Origin: Gammaproteobacteria bacterium UBA5338
Lineage (GTDB): Bacteria > Pseudomonadota > Gammaproteobacteria > Pseudomonadales > UBA5862
DNA: 16,076 nucleotides
Assembly: GCA_002408105.1 (NCBI GenBank)
Contig: DHQM01000233.1
Location: forward strand, 496 to 16,571
Direction: 5' to 3'
In this document: positions 1 to 9,013 of the stretch, piece after piece
Position numbering within the stretch: the first letter of the stretch is position 1
How the letters are laid out: each line of letters opens with the position of its first letter
Made by a program: the position numbers and the translations under genes
The notes under the pieces: generated by a model
The model's input: the letters and a program-made list of their open reading frames with translations, nothing else
The model's database searches: none
Told to the model about the DNA's origin: nothing

Positions 1-615
<615 letters not shown>

Positions 616-625
616 GTCCGTGCCC

Positions 626-1753
626 TCACAACCGCGCTTCGCCGAAGGAGAAGATCTTCTGCAGCGTCAGCATGATGCGGTCGAGCAGAAAGCCGATGAT
701 GCCGATGGTGAACACCGCGACCATGATGCGTGCCAGGGACTGGGAGCTGCCGTTCTGGAATTCGTCCCAGACGAATTTCCCGAGGCCGGGGTTCTGGGCC
801 AGCATTTCCGCGGCAATCAGCACCATCCAGCCGACGCCCAGCGACAGCCGCAGCCCGGTGAAGATGAGCGGCAGCGAGCAGGGCAGCACGATCTTGGTCA
901 CCTGGGTGGTGAAGCCCAGGTTCAGCACCCTGCCGACGTTGGTCAGATCCTTGTCGATGGAAGAGACCCCGACCGCGGTGTTGATGAGGGTCGGCCAGAG
1001 CGAGCAGAGCATCACCGTGAGGGCAGAGTTGAGGAAGGACTTGTCGAACCAGGAGTCGTCGCTGGTGACGTAGAGCGCGCTCACCACCATGGTGACGATC
1101 GGCAGCCACGCCAGCGGAGAGACTGGCTTGAAGATTTGAATGAGCAGGCTCAGTGCGGAATTGATCGTGCGGCTGAGACCACAGAGGATTCCAAGCGGAA
1201 CCGCAATAATGGTCGCCAGCAGAAACCCGGCGAACACGGTGTACAAGCTGGTGACGATTTGATCCAGGTACGTCGGTTTGCCTGTGTAGGGACGGGTCTT
1301 GGCCTCGTAGGTTGGGTCGATCGCCAGGCGCTGTTCATTGCGTGCGATCTGGCGTTCGTAGAAGGCGTCGGCTTTCTCCCTCTCTGCAGCGTGTTCGGCC
1401 ATCAGGCCCTGAAACTCGTCCCAAACCTGGGGGGGGCCCGGGATCTGCCCGAGACTGGTTTCTACCTGGGAGGCACCCCAGCTCCATAGAATGAGAAACA
1501 CGAACACCGCAACCAATGGAACTCCAAGGGTCATCCACAGCTCCTTGAACTGGGCGCGAGGACTTTCTCCGGTGGCCAGTTTGACCACTGGGATGAGAAA
1601 ATTGATTCCCAGCAAGCCCAGCATCCGGGTCAGGCGAATCGAGAATGGTGTGCGCTCAACTTTCCCGTGTTCCGGGAGTGTCTTTCGGGATGGTTTGTCG
1701 GGTGCCGGCTCGGCAGCGACCACGTTCTTCGAAGTGGCGGTCATGTCGTTCAT
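626..1753 (-). CDS. nrtB: Nitrate ABC transporter permease NrtB
   Basis: This inner-membrane permease subunit of the nitrate/nitrite importer is 375 aa. The start at 1753 follows a strong AGGAGGG ribosome site. A cytoplasmic N-terminus of about 70 residues precedes a first membrane segment (73-93). A polar, charged stretch follows (about 95-167, with AEREKADAFYERQ), longer than in the roughly 280-residue cyanobacterial NrtB. Then come segments near 168-190, 199-230, 240-260, 295-316 and 340-362. PVSPLAWLPIV (210-220) and the cytoplasmic loop ending LPCSLPLIFTGLRLSLG (290-306) fit the BPD/SsuC-TauC permease fold, where the loop docks on the ATPase. It sits 59 nt after nrtA and 10 nt before the ATPase gene. 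Codon choice changes inside the gene: about a third of the first 90 codons end in A or T, against roughly 10 of 160 after residue 215. Its natural NrtD partner is replaced by a hybrid. Confidence 0.9.
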   Translation of the reverse strand: MNDMTATSKNVVAAEPAPDKPSRKTLPEHGKVERTPFSIRLTRMLGLLGINFLIPVVKLATGESPRAQFKELWMTLGVPLVAVFVFLILWSWGASQVETSLGQIPGPPQVWDEFQGLMAEHAAEREKADAFYERQIARNEQRLAIDPTYEAKTRPYTGKPTYLDQIVTSLYTVFAGFLLATIIAVPLGILCGLSRTINSALSLLIQIFKPVSPLAWLPIVTMVVSALYVTSDDSWFDKSFLNSALTVMLCSLWPTLINTAVGVSSIDKDLTNVGRVLNLGFTTQVTKIVLPCSLPLIFTGLRLSLGVGWMVLIAAEMLAQNPGLGKFVWDEFQNGSSQSLARIMVAVFTIGIIGFLLDRIMLTLQKIFSFGEARL

Positions 1754-1812
1754 GGTGTCCCTCCTGGCGGTCTGGGTGCAGGGTTGCAGGGTGGTCGCTC
1801 GAGGCGCAGTCG

Positions 1813-3207
1813 TTACTGCACCGTGTCCTTGCCTTTTAGCCCAATGCTGAACTGTTCGAGGTACGCGTTCGGCTTGCGCCCGTCAAAGGGGACGTTGTCG
1901 ATGAATTCGGTTTGAACCGAGCGGTAGCCGTCGGTTTTCCACGGAAATCCAGACTCTGGAGCAATGCCTTCTTCAATCAGTTCCCGGGCCGCCTCAAGGT
2001 ACAGGTCGGGCCGATATACGCGCTTGGCCACGTCGTGGTACCAGTTGTCGGGTTGGTGCGTTGCGATTTGCCCCCAGCGCCGCATCTGGGTCAGGTACCA
2101 GATGGCGTCGGAGTAGTAGGGGTAGGTTGCGTAGTGGCGGAAAAACACATTGAAGTCGGGCACTTGCCGCTTGTCCCCACGTTCGTACTCAAAGGTCCCG
2201 GTCATGCTGTTGGCGATGACTTTGGCGTCCGCGCCCACGTATTCACTGCGCGCCAGAATCTGCACGGCTTCCGGACGGTTGGAGTTGTCGTTCGCGTCGA
2301 GCCACATGGCCGCTCGGATCAGTGCGCGCAGCACTTTTTTGTGGGTGATGGGGTATTGCTCGGCCCAGGCTTCGGTCACCCCGAACACTTTCTCCGGGTT
2401 GTTCTTCCAAATCTCATAGTCGGTAATGACCGGGACCCCAATGCCTTTGAATACGGCCTGTTGGTTCCAAGGCTCGCCGACGCAGTACCCGTAGATGGTG
2501 CCGGCTTCCATGGTCGCCGGCATTTGCGGAGGCGGTGTGACCGAAAGAAGGGCATCGGCCTGAATCTGGCCACTGATGTCGGTGGGTGAGTAGTACCCTG
2601 GGTGGATGCCCCCAGCGGCAAGCCAGTAGCGCAGCTCGTAGTTGTGGGTGGATACTGGAAACACCATGCCCATGTTGAAGGGACGACCCTGTGCCCGATA
2701 CTTATCCACCACCGGCTTGAGGTACTGGGCTCCGATGGGGTGAACCGGACGGCCTTGCGCATCATGTGGCACCAGGCGTTTCATTTCCTCCCAGACGGCA
2801 TTGGAAACCGTGATGCCGTTGCCATTCAGGTCCATACTAAAGGCTGTAATGATGTTGGCTTGTGTCCCAAAACCGATGGTTGCGCCAAGCGGTTGTCCCG
2901 CCAGCATGTGGGCGCCATCCAACTGTCCGTCGATGACACCGTCCAGCAAGACTTTCCAGTTGGCTTGTGGCTCGAGGGTCACGTAGAGCCCTTCGTCCTC
3001 GAAGTAGCCCTTCTCGTACGCGATCGCGAGCGGCGCCATGTCGGTCAGTTTGATGAACCCGAACTTGAGTTCTTCCTTTTCTGCGAACTCATAACTTTGC
3101 GCGAAAGCGTTCGTTGAAGCTGTCGCGATCCCAAGCGCGATCGGCAACGCCTTGGCAAAACGAAGCGCTTTGAGCAAAGCATCCGGGCAACTGGTGCGTA
3201 GGTTCAT
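1813..3207 (-). CDS. nrtA: Periplasmic nitrate-binding protein NrtA
   Basis: This is the substrate-binding subunit of the nitrate importer, of the NrtA/CmpA family, at 464 aa (usual family length about 440-460). I place the start at the ATG at 3207, which has AAGGAG 9-10 nt upstream, rather than at the longer open frame. It then begins [13 protein letters not shown], with a hydrophobic stretch and an AFA cleavage site after residue 36, giving a standard Sec signal peptide. There is no lipobox, so it should be a soluble periplasmic protein. Family motifs are [23 protein letters not shown] (47-69), [15 protein letters not shown] (94-108), a GNGITVS segment near 129-135 and [13 protein letters not shown]. 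The downstream half has the clustered aromatic residues usual for anion-binding CmpA/NrtA. It lies 43 nt after nasS and 59 nt before nrtB on the same strand, so co-transcription is likely. Nitrate is the most likely ligand given nasS and nasT next to it; bicarbonate (CmpA) is the main alternative. Confidence 0.92.
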   Translation of the reverse strand: MNLRTSCPDALLKALRFAKALPIALGIATASTNAFAQSYEFAEKEELKFGFIKLTDMAPLAIAYEKGYFEDEGLYVTLEPQANWKVLLDGVIDGQLDGAHMLAGQPLGATIGFGTQANIITAFSMDLNGNGITVSNAVWEEMKRLVPHDAQGRPVHPIGAQYLKPVVDKYRAQGRPFNMGMVFPVSTHNYELRYWLAAGGIHPGYYSPTDISGQIQADALLSVTPPPQMPATMEAGTIYGYCVGEPWNQQAVFKGIGVPVITDYEIWKNNPEKVFGVTEAWAEQYPITHKKVLRALIRAAMWLDANDNSNRPEAVQILARSEYVGADAKVIANSMTGTFEYERGDKRQVPDFNVFFRHYATYPYYSDAIWYLTQMRRWGQIATHQPDNWYHDVAKRVYRPDLYLEAARELIEEGIAPESGFPWKTDGYRSVQTEFIDNVPFDGRKPNAYLEQFSIGLKGKDTVQ

Positions 3208-3250
3208 GGGGTAGGGCTCCTTGTGCTGTGTTTGGGGTATCGCAGGTGCG

Positions 3251-4612
3251 TCAGTCGGCAGTGTTGGTGGGGATGCCTTCGTTGAGCGCGCGCAGTGCGG
3301 TGAAGTCCACATTCAGGTGCTTGATGCGCTGGCGGTCGAGGTACTCATCGATCGGTTCCTCGGGGTGGAACCGGTCGCCGTCAATGAACAGATCCGGTCC
3401 CATCTCAATCACCTTGGTGGCCAGGGACAATTGCCAACCTTCGGTGTGGATGCCTTCCGGCTTTTCGTCGATGGTGGGGAACGGCTGGTCCATACCGAAG
3501 GCCGCCGCACGGTAGACATCGGGCCGGTAGACCGACTGAGCGAGTTCGCGGACGTTCAACGCCCGCTCGAGCTGCCCCCAGCGGTACATCTGAGCGACAA
3601 CCCATTCGGCATGGCTGACCCAGGGAAAATTCGCGCTGAGGCGATTGAACACATTGAAGTCACTTGCTTGGTGGCCACCCGTGCTGCCGGATTCGTGCGG
3701 GTACTGGCCAACCCAAGGCGCTGCGATCAAGGCCGGATCGGCATCCAGGTATTCCGGGGTCGAGAGCATCTCCGCCGCGACGGGGCGGTTCTCAGGATCG
3801 TCCAGCCATTTGCACGCACAGATGAGCGACTGAATCAGGGCGCGATGGGTGAAGGGGTGGCGCCGATGCCATTCGGCGGTGACGCCGAGCACTTTTTCCG
3901 GTGCGTTGTTCCAGATCGCGTGCCCCGAAAGCAACACCTGGCTCAGACCTTGATGTGCAGCGAGGACGTTCCATGGCTCGCCCACACAGAAGCCGTCTAT
4001 CAGCCCGTCGCGCAGTGCCTCCCCGATCCGAGGCGGTGGAATGACCACGAGCTTGACGTCCTGATCCGGGTCGATCCCCGCCGCCGCCATCCAGTACCGC
4101 AGTTGGTAGTTGTGGTTCGAGACAGGAAAGACATGTGCGAACACCAGCTGGCGCTTGCCCTGAGTGCGCCGGGTGGTGATCACCCGGCGCAGCAGCGGGC
4201 CTGTTTCTGTCGGGCTCAGGGGCTTGCCGCAGTTTTCTTCGACCAGCGCGTCGAACAGCGCGCAGGAGACACTGACGGCGTTTCCGTTCAATCCAAGAGA
4301 CAGTGCACTGATCATTGCTTTCTGCACGCCCCCGAGCCCGAGGCTCGCCGAAATGGGCATGCCAGCAAGCATGTGAGCGCCATCCAGTTGACCGAAGATG
4401 ACCTTGTCGCGAATGGTTGCCCAAGAAGCTTCTTTCGACAGGGTCACGTCCAGCCCATGGTCGTGGAAGATGCCAATTTCTTTGGCAACGACCAAGGGCG
4501 CGCAATCCGTCAATGGCATGAATCCCAGCTTGAGTGCGGGTTTTTCCGGCCCTTGTTGCCCAGCCTCATCGTCTGGCCCCCGAGGGTTGGATGTGAGTTT
4601 CTCTACTGCCAC
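3251..4612 (-). CDS. nasS: Nitrate sensor NasS (cytoplasmic NrtA-like regulator)
   Basis: This 453-aa protein is homologous to NrtA but has no signal peptide, the hallmark of NasS. NasS binds nitrate or nitrite in the cytoplasm; without ligand it holds the antiterminator NasT inactive. The start is a GTG at 4612 with AGAGG 10 nt upstream. Residues 1-28 are polar and non-hydrophobic, followed by [46 protein letters not shown] and [10 protein letters not shown], which parallel the NrtA motifs. It is followed after 43 nt by nrtA. In the well-studied nasST systems nasS precedes nasT; here nasT comes first and an attenuator separates the two, so nasS would be under control of its own partner. An 18-codon out-of-frame ORF (4659-4603) overlaps the start; I do not regard it as a gene. 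A transporter-only role (a signal-less NrtA) is less likely given nasT. Confidence 0.88.
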   Translation of the reverse strand: MAVEKLTSNPRGPDDEAGQQGPEKPALKLGFMPLTDCAPLVVAKEIGIFHDHGLDVTLSKEASWATIRDKVIFGQLDGAHMLAGMPISASLGLGGVQKAMISALSLGLNGNAVSVSCALFDALVEENCGKPLSPTETGPLLRRVITTRRTQGKRQLVFAHVFPVSNHNYQLRYWMAAAGIDPDQDVKLVVIPPPRIGEALRDGLIDGFCVGEPWNVLAAHQGLSQVLLSGHAIWNNAPEKVLGVTAEWHRRHPFTHRALIQSLICACKWLDDPENRPVAAEMLSTPEYLDADPALIAAPWVGQYPHESGSTGGHQASDFNVFNRLSANFPWVSHAEWVVAQMYRWGQLERALNVRELAQSVYRPDVYRAAAFGMDQPFPTIDEKPEGIHTEGWQLSLATKVIEMGPDLFIDGDRFHPEEPIDEYLDRQRIKHLNVDFTALRALNEGIPTNTAD

Positions 4613-4671
4613 AACAGCGATGCCTCTTGTGTTCGGGTGGTTGATTCGGTGGTCACCATCGACCGGAAACG

Positions 4672-4722
4672 AAAAAGGCGCCGAGGCAAGTACCCGTTCT
4701 GGGAACTTGCTTCGACGCCTTT
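4672..4722 (-). terminator. Intrinsic terminator (attenuator) in the nasS-nrtAB leader
   Basis: On the minus strand an 18-nt arm at 4722-4705 (AAAGGCGTCGAAGCAAGT) pairs with 4691-4674 (ACTTGCCTCGGCGCCTTT) with only two mismatched or wobble positions. The stem extends through CCC/GGG around an AGAAC loop, and a run of five T at 4676-4672 follows. It lies about 60 nt before the nasS start codon, so it would block the operon unless prevented. Hairpin 2 of the leader uses the same bases as its 5' arm. This is the normal layout of ANTAR-controlled nas leaders. Confidence 0.88.
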
Positions 4723-4777
4723 GTCGGAGTGGTTGACCTGCGGTGGTCAGCGCGAGAGCTGCCGCCTTTGGCTGCTC
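4672..4777 (-). promoter_or_regulatory. ANTAR-type leader switch: two AAAGGC hexaloop hairpins overlapping a terminator
   Basis: The 369-nt gap between nasT and nasS (4613-4981) carries no gene but a structured leader, read on the minus strand. Hairpin 1 (4777-4756) is GAGC, A, GCC, loop AAAGGC, GGC, A, GCTC: seven pairs with one internal A/A mismatch. Hairpin 2 (4729-4710) is CT, C, CGAC, loop AAAGGC, GTCG, A, AG: four pairs, one mismatch, two pairs. Both loops are six bases with A at position 1 and G at position 4, which is the published recognition rule for ANTAR antiterminator proteins. The loop and 3' half of hairpin 2 are also the 5' arm of the terminator, so the two structures exclude each other. 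The adjacent nasT gene encodes such an ANTAR protein. The upstream part of the gap (4778-4900) shows only weak, unassigned hairpins. The hairpins are seen directly; binding by NasT is inferred. Confidence 0.85.
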
Positions 4778-4909
4778 GGGTTGCGCGTGTTCATTTCATA
4801 GAAAGCAAACTCAATGCCAAAGTGAAGGGATTCGCTGAAGAAACTCGTTAAGCGATTGAATTATATTCAGTAATTTCCCAGGCTAGGTGGTGGGTGCTGG
4901 TCCGATCAG

Positions 4910-4926
4910 CGCACTTTGCCCCCCAA
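4910..4926 (-). promoter_or_regulatory. Possible sigma-54 promoter for the nasS-nrtAB transcript
   Basis: The minus strand reads TTGGGGGGCAAAGTGCG. It has TTGG, then GC exactly 10 bases after the GG, in the -24/-12 arrangement of sigma-54 promoters (consensus TTGGCACG-N4-TTGC). The -24 part lacks CAC, and the -12 part is GTGC rather than TTGC, so the match is partial. A start about 12 nt downstream, near 4899, would give a leader of roughly 290 nt containing both hexaloop hairpins. Nitrogen-controlled nas operons in other proteobacteria use sigma-54 with NtrC. I found no convincing NtrC site. Confidence 0.35.
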
Positions 4927-4981
4927 AATGCACGTTTATGATGCGGCAGTGGGGTGGCAGGGCACGTTTTGGTGCGAATGG

Positions 4982-5554
4982 TCAGTCAAGCAGAGTGGCA
5001 ATGGTGAGGAGTTGCCGGGCCACATCGCCAAGCTTGGCGTTCTGGTTCATGGCCAGTTTCCGCAGTGCCTGGTGGGCCTGGTCTTCAGTGAGTCCTTTGC
5101 GTTGCATCAACAGGCCCTTCGCTTTCTCGATTTCTCGGCGTTCCGCCAATTTCGACTTGGTTTCAGCAAGTTCGTCGCGCAGGGATTGAAAGTTCCGGAA
5201 CCGGGCGATTGCAACTTCGATGATCGGCTTGAGGCGGTGGGCTTGCAAGCCGTCGACCACGTAGGCGGTCACCCCTGCGTTGACGGCGTCCTGGATGAGG
5301 CTGCTGTCATCGGCATCGGAGAACATCACAATCGGTTTGGGGTGGTCTCGGTGGACTTCCCGCAACGCCTCCAGACTGTCGCGGTCTGGCGAGTCCATGT
5401 CGATCAAGATGACATCAGGCTGGAAGTGCGCGACCTGGGCTTTGAGGGTTTCGTAACTCGCCAGGCGTGCCACCACATCGTAGCCGCAGTCCGTCAGCGC
5501 TGCCGCGACTTCCTTGCGCCTTGCTTCAGACTGGTCCACCACCATCACGCGCAT
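4982..5554 (-). CDS. nasT: NasT, ANTAR-domain transcription antiterminator for nitrate assimilation
   Basis: This 190-aa protein has a receiver-like domain (about 1-120) and a C-terminal ANTAR RNA-binding domain (about 129-188, with ERREIEKAKGLLMQRKGLTEDQAHQALRKLAM). ANTAR proteins bind paired hexaloop hairpins in nascent RNA and prevent terminator formation. The receiver keeps D52 (VILIDMDSPDRD) but has VVDQSE where a normal receiver has an acidic pair, and VVDGLQ where the conserved lysine (KP) should be. It is therefore a degenerate receiver, which fits control by NasS binding rather than by phosphorylation. A coiled linker (120-140) joins the two domains. The start ATG at 5554 opens directly with the receiver beta-strand MRVMVVDQ, so little or no N-terminus is missing; no strong ribosome site is seen. 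Its likely target leader begins just downstream. AmiR or other ANTAR proteins are the alternative, but the nasS/nrtA context argues for NasT. Confidence 0.92.
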   Translation of the reverse strand: MRVMVVDQSEARRKEVAAALTDCGYDVVARLASYETLKAQVAHFQPDVILIDMDSPDRDSLEALREVHRDHPKPIVMFSDADDSSLIQDAVNAGVTAYVVDGLQAHRLKPIIEVAIARFRNFQSLRDELAETKSKLAERREIEKAKGLLMQRKGLTEDQAHQALRKLAMNQNAKLGDVARQLLTIATLLD

Positions 5555-5866
5555 GGGGCACTCGGGGCCGAAAGGCCAGGGTAGGGGGCGACGGGCACAG
5601 CTCTAGATTCCATTGCGCCGGTGGATGGGGGGTGTGGTCTTTCGTTGATGGGCGGGTGAAGGTGCAAGGTCACAGCAGCTAATCTCAGCAGACCGCAGTG
5701 GGGATGAAGTCCGGCTGTCGCTTCCACGCCTAGATTCATCCAGATCTAGCAAGATGTTTGCCAAGGACCGACGGGGCCTCGGAGCGCGCGCATTGTATAG
5801 GGGCACGATGTGCTCGGCCACTGTTTCGCAAGGGTTGCGCTGGCCAATTGACTGCCGTGTTTCCAC
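5555..5866. other. Intergenic region upstream of nasT
   Basis: This 312-nt gap lies between the stop of the GGDEF/EAL gene and the start of nasT, both on the minus strand. I see no coding frame I trust. On the minus strand there is a -10-like TATACAAT (5799-5792) without a convincing -35. A dyad CTAGAT-N8-ATCTAG spans 5730-5749, and a further copy of CTAGATTC occurs at 5603-5610 in the same orientation as the one at 5730. These are candidate regulator sites or chance. No clear intrinsic terminator was found after the EAL gene. Confidence 0.5.
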
Positions 5867-8800
5867 TTATGCCGACGGGAACGCGGCCTGAAGCTGTGCC
5901 TTGGCGACGTCCGGGAGCGCCGGTTTGCCGATCCAGTATCCTTGACCCAGGTCGCATCCAAGGTCATTCAAGGCCGCAAGCTGCTCCGCGGACTCGATGC
6001 CTTCAGCCACAACTTTCATGTCGAGGGCATGCGCCATCGCGATCGCGGCGCTGATCAATGCCCGGTCCGCGGTGTCGACGCACAGGTCTCGCACAAAGCT
6101 GCGGTCGATTTTGATGACGTCAAAGGCGTAGTGGCGCAGATAGCTGAGCGACGCGTAGCCGGTCCCAAAGTCATCCATGGCGATGCTGAACCCCATTGCC
6201 GCCAACCGCGTGATGGTTTCGTCGATTGAGCCGAGGCCTGCGAGCAACACGCCTTCGGTGATCTCGAGTTCAACCTGTTGGGGAGCAACCGCGTGAATAG
6301 CCAGCCAGTGGTTGAGCTTGGCAATGAAATCTGGATCCCGGATTTGCCGTGGTGACACATTGACTGCGATGCAAACGGGGTGTGGCCGGTCACGATTGCG
6401 TTCCCCGATCCAACCAAGGGCGTGCTCGAATACGAAGTCTCCAATGTCCACGATGAGTCCGGTCTGCTCGGCGATCGGAATGAATTCAGCCGGCGAAATT
6501 GCACCCAATACTGGGTTTGACCACCGCAGCAGCGCTTCAAAACCTGTGACGGCGCCTGTGGCGATGTGGATTTGTGGCTGATACACCAGATGCATTTCAC
6601 CCCGTGCGAGCGCCGCGTGCAGTTGTTCTTCGACCAGCACTCGGCGTGTCGCGGTCTCGTTCATCATTTCAGTGAAATACGAATAGGTGTCGCGGCCCTC
6701 CGCTTTGGAGCGGTATAGGGCAGCATCGGCCTTGCGCAGGAGGTCGGATGCCGTGACGCCGTCGTCGGGGTACATGGCGATTCCGATGCTGGTGGTCACC
6801 AAGAGTTCGCGGTTGGCGATTTGAACTGGGGCATGAAATTCGCGCAGCAGGCGTTGGGCGACCGAGGCAGCATCCTGCGCGTGATTCAGGTCTGAAAGCA
6901 CGATCACAAACTCGTCGCCACCAAGCCGACCTACGGTGTCGCCCACGGCGAGGCACGACCGCAATCGGCGCGCCGCTTCCTGCAGCAGCAGGTCGCCGGC
7001 CTCGTGGCCCAGCGAATCGTTGATTTTCTTGAAGTCGTCGAGGTCGAGGTACATGACCGCGACCTGGCGCCGGGCGCGTTCGGCCACAGCAAGCGCCTCC
7101 GCGAGCCGGTCCAGTGACATCCGCCGGTTCGGCAGCTGTGTCAGCATGTCGTGGTGGGCCTGGTACCGCAGTTGGTCCTGTGCTTCCCGGCGCGCGTTGA
7201 TGTCAGCGTGGGTGCCCACGAATCGAAGCGTGGGTCCGTCGGTTCCTTCGTCGTGGAACAGCTTGCCCTTGGCTTCGATCCACATAAAGGATGCGTCTTT
7301 GCATCGGAGCCGGAACTCTACGCGGTATTCGTCCGCATCTCCGCTCAAATAGTTGTCAATTGCGCGCTGAACACCGTGCAGGTCATCTGGATGAACCCGC
7401 TCGATGAATGCGTCGAAATACCCTGGAAACTCCCCTGGCTCGTATCCGGCCATGGTGTAGTAGCGCTCATCAAAGAACACCTGATCGGTGTCCATGTGCC
7501 AATCCCAAACTCCTTCGTTGGCCACCGAAATGGCCAGGTTCAACCGCTCTTCGTTGGCGCGCAGGCGTTCTTCTACAAGTTTCAATTCGGTGATGTCGGT
7601 TGCGGTGCCGCCGAGTTTACGGGAACCGGTATCGGTCACGAACCTGCCGTGGATCAACAGCCAGCGACGCTGTCCGGAGGGTGTTTGCACGACATGCTCA
7701 ATTTGAAACTGGCGCCAATTGTTGCGCTGAGCGCTCTCCAACACTGGGGAATGTTCGTCCAGACGCAGCGATGAAGCGATTTGGTACCACCCGTCTTGTG
7801 TGGAATGAACCTGCTCGTCTTTCAGCTCCAGGACCTCGCGCAGGTATCCGTCCACCAGCACCTTAGAGCCGGACAGATCGCTTTGCCAGAGGCCGGTTTT
7901 CCCGGCCCGGGTAATTTGTCGAAGACGTTGTTCGCTCGCCTGCAGTGCCGACTGGTTCGTCATGAGCTGGTGTTCGGTTTTCAAAATGCGGCGCACGAAG
8001 ATGAAGTACACGGCGATGCAGAGCGTCAGAGCACCGCCAGCGAACACAGCACTGATTTGATTGAACGCGCGGTTCGGCCCACTGAGGTCGACAAGTACAT
8101 GGGCTTTAGCGACAGGTTCGCCGCGTGGGTCCAAGATCGGGAAAGACTGAGCGTGCCAGGTTGTGCTGCCGGACTTGATCAATTGAATGGTGTCGTGCTC
8201 TCGAGCGTGCTCGGACCCTGCTAGGAACGTTTGCAACGGTTCGGAGTCGATGTCCAGGCTCGCATACAATGTACGCACGGATGGCGCCCGGTCGGTGCCT
8301 GTTGCCAGTGGGTTAGGCGGAAGGGGGGTGTTTGCGGTGACCACCAGGTCCGCGTGTTCATGGATGGTTTGACGAGCGAGTAGTTCGCTGACTTCGGTGG
8401 CAAGTTCGACCAATCCAACCAGGCGCTGGCCTTCGTAGATTGGGTGGATGGATCGCAGCACCACCACCCCGTGTTGGTCGAGCGCCGTCTGCTTGATTGT
8501 CTCGCCCGGTTGGGGTCGAGCCGAGAGAGCCAAAGGCTTCGCAGCCTGAGCTGCGTCGTGCAGGGGCGAGTCGATCACCTGAACAGGTGCTCCGTCGGCC
8601 GCATAGAAGCCGAGCCGTGTCACCCCGGCGCGGGCGCGCAATCTGTCGTAGATGGGTCCATAGCGCAGGCGCAGGGCGTCGCTTTGGGCCGTTCGCAGTT
8701 GGTAGGCAAGGCGCCAGTCCGATGCCATGACTTCGTGCACCAGGGTATGCAGTTGCTGCTGGCGTGCCAGCGTTGCGTGAAGGGCATGCGCCTGGTTTTC

Positions 8801-9013
8801 CGTGTGTGTGGCGAGGTCGGCGTACACGTAGTCGCGCTTGAGCCACAGCAGAAAGCCCAAAATTCCGACCAACGCAACGGCGAGAAGCGCGGATACTGGC
8901 AGGAGCAGACCGATTCGCAGCAGTTCCGCTGGGTTTCGAGATGAGGCCTTGGGGGCGGTCACGGCAGTTGAGCTCTCACGGGGTTCTGGGGCGAGCCCCG
9001 AAGGCTCGATCAA
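5867..9013 (-). CDS. Membrane sensor with PAS-PAS-GGDEF-EAL domains (cyclic-di-GMP turnover)
   Basis: This is a 1048-aa inner-membrane signalling protein. A polar N-terminus is followed by a membrane segment (about 34-58), a periplasmic double-Cache-like sensor of about 260 residues (60-318), a second membrane segment (319-340), a coiled linker, PAS 1 (about 358-478), PAS 2 (about 484-609, with a PAC end FVGTHADINARR), GGDEF (about 615-780) and EAL (about 793-1040). The cyclase site is an intact GGDEF (698-702), but the inhibitory I-site RxxD reads AVGD, so product inhibition is probably absent. The EAL domain keeps E826 (EALLRW), N885, E917, D947-D948 (DDFGTGY), K968, E1004 and Q1024, so phosphodiesterase activity is likely. 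The GGDEF part may act as cyclase or as a GTP-binding regulatory domain. The start is a TTG at 9013; AAAGGAG lies about 17 nt upstream, which is long, so the exact start is uncertain. It stands alone between nasT and the acyl-CoA dehydrogenases. Confidence 0.93.
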   Translation of the reverse strand: MIEPSGLAPEPRESSTAVTAPKASSRNPAELLRIGLLLPVSALLAVALVGILGFLLWLKRDYVYADLATHTENQAHALHATLARQQQLHTLVHEVMASDWRLAYQLRTAQSDALRLRYGPIYDRLRARAGVTRLGFYAADGAPVQVIDSPLHDAAQAAKPLALSARPQPGETIKQTALDQHGVVVLRSIHPIYEGQRLVGLVELATEVSELLARQTIHEHADLVVTANTPLPPNPLATGTDRAPSVRTLYASLDIDSEPLQTFLAGSEHAREHDTIQLIKSGSTTWHAQSFPILDPRGEPVAKAHVLVDLSGPNRAFNQISAVFAGGALTLCIAVYFIFVRRILKTEHQLMTNQSALQASEQRLRQITRAGKTGLWQSDLSGSKVLVDGYLREVLELKDEQVHSTQDGWYQIASSLRLDEHSPVLESAQRNNWRQFQIEHVVQTPSGQRRWLLIHGRFVTDTGSRKLGGTATDITELKLVEERLRANEERLNLAISVANEGVWDWHMDTDQVFFDERYYTMAGYEPGEFPGYFDAFIERVHPDDLHGVQRAIDNYLSGDADEYRVEFRLRCKDASFMWIEAKGKLFHDEGTDGPTLRFVGTHADINARREAQDQLRYQAHHDMLTQLPNRRMSLDRLAEALAVAERARRQVAVMYLDLDDFKKINDSLGHEAGDLLLQEAARRLRSCLAVGDTVGRLGGDEFVIVLSDLNHAQDAASVAQRLLREFHAPVQIANRELLVTTSIGIAMYPDDGVTASDLLRKADAALYRSKAEGRDTYSYFTEMMNETATRRVLVEEQLHAALARGEMHLVYQPQIHIATGAVTGFEALLRWSNPVLGAISPAEFIPIAEQTGLIVDIGDFVFEHALGWIGERNRDRPHPVCIAVNVSPRQIRDPDFIAKLNHWLAIHAVAPQQVELEITEGVLLAGLGSIDETITRLAAMGFSIAMDDFGTGYASLSYLRHYAFDVIKIDRSFVRDLCVDTADRALISAAIAMAHALDMKVVAEGIESAEQLAALNDLGCDLGQGYWIGKPALPDVAKAQLQAAFPSA

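Noticed and set aside
1813..3312. Longer start for nrtA at 3312
   Set aside because: It overlaps nasS, and the extension would place about 35 polar residues before a clear signal peptide; ATG 3207 has AAGGAG.
4603..4659. 18-codon minus-strand ORF after the terminator, overlapping the nasS start (possible leader peptide)
   Set aside because: It has no good ribosome site and no informative content, and the ANTAR switch already explains the leader.
3221..4801. Long open frame of 526 codons on the plus strand
   Set aside because: It lies opposite nasS and the leader, has no recognisable motif, and the minus-strand frame is a clear NasS.
4911..4933. Imperfect dyad GCACTTT-N-AAAATGC near the nasT end, considered as an NtrC site
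   Set aside because: Spacing and half-sites do not fit the NtrC consensus, and the same bases overlap the sigma-54 candidate.
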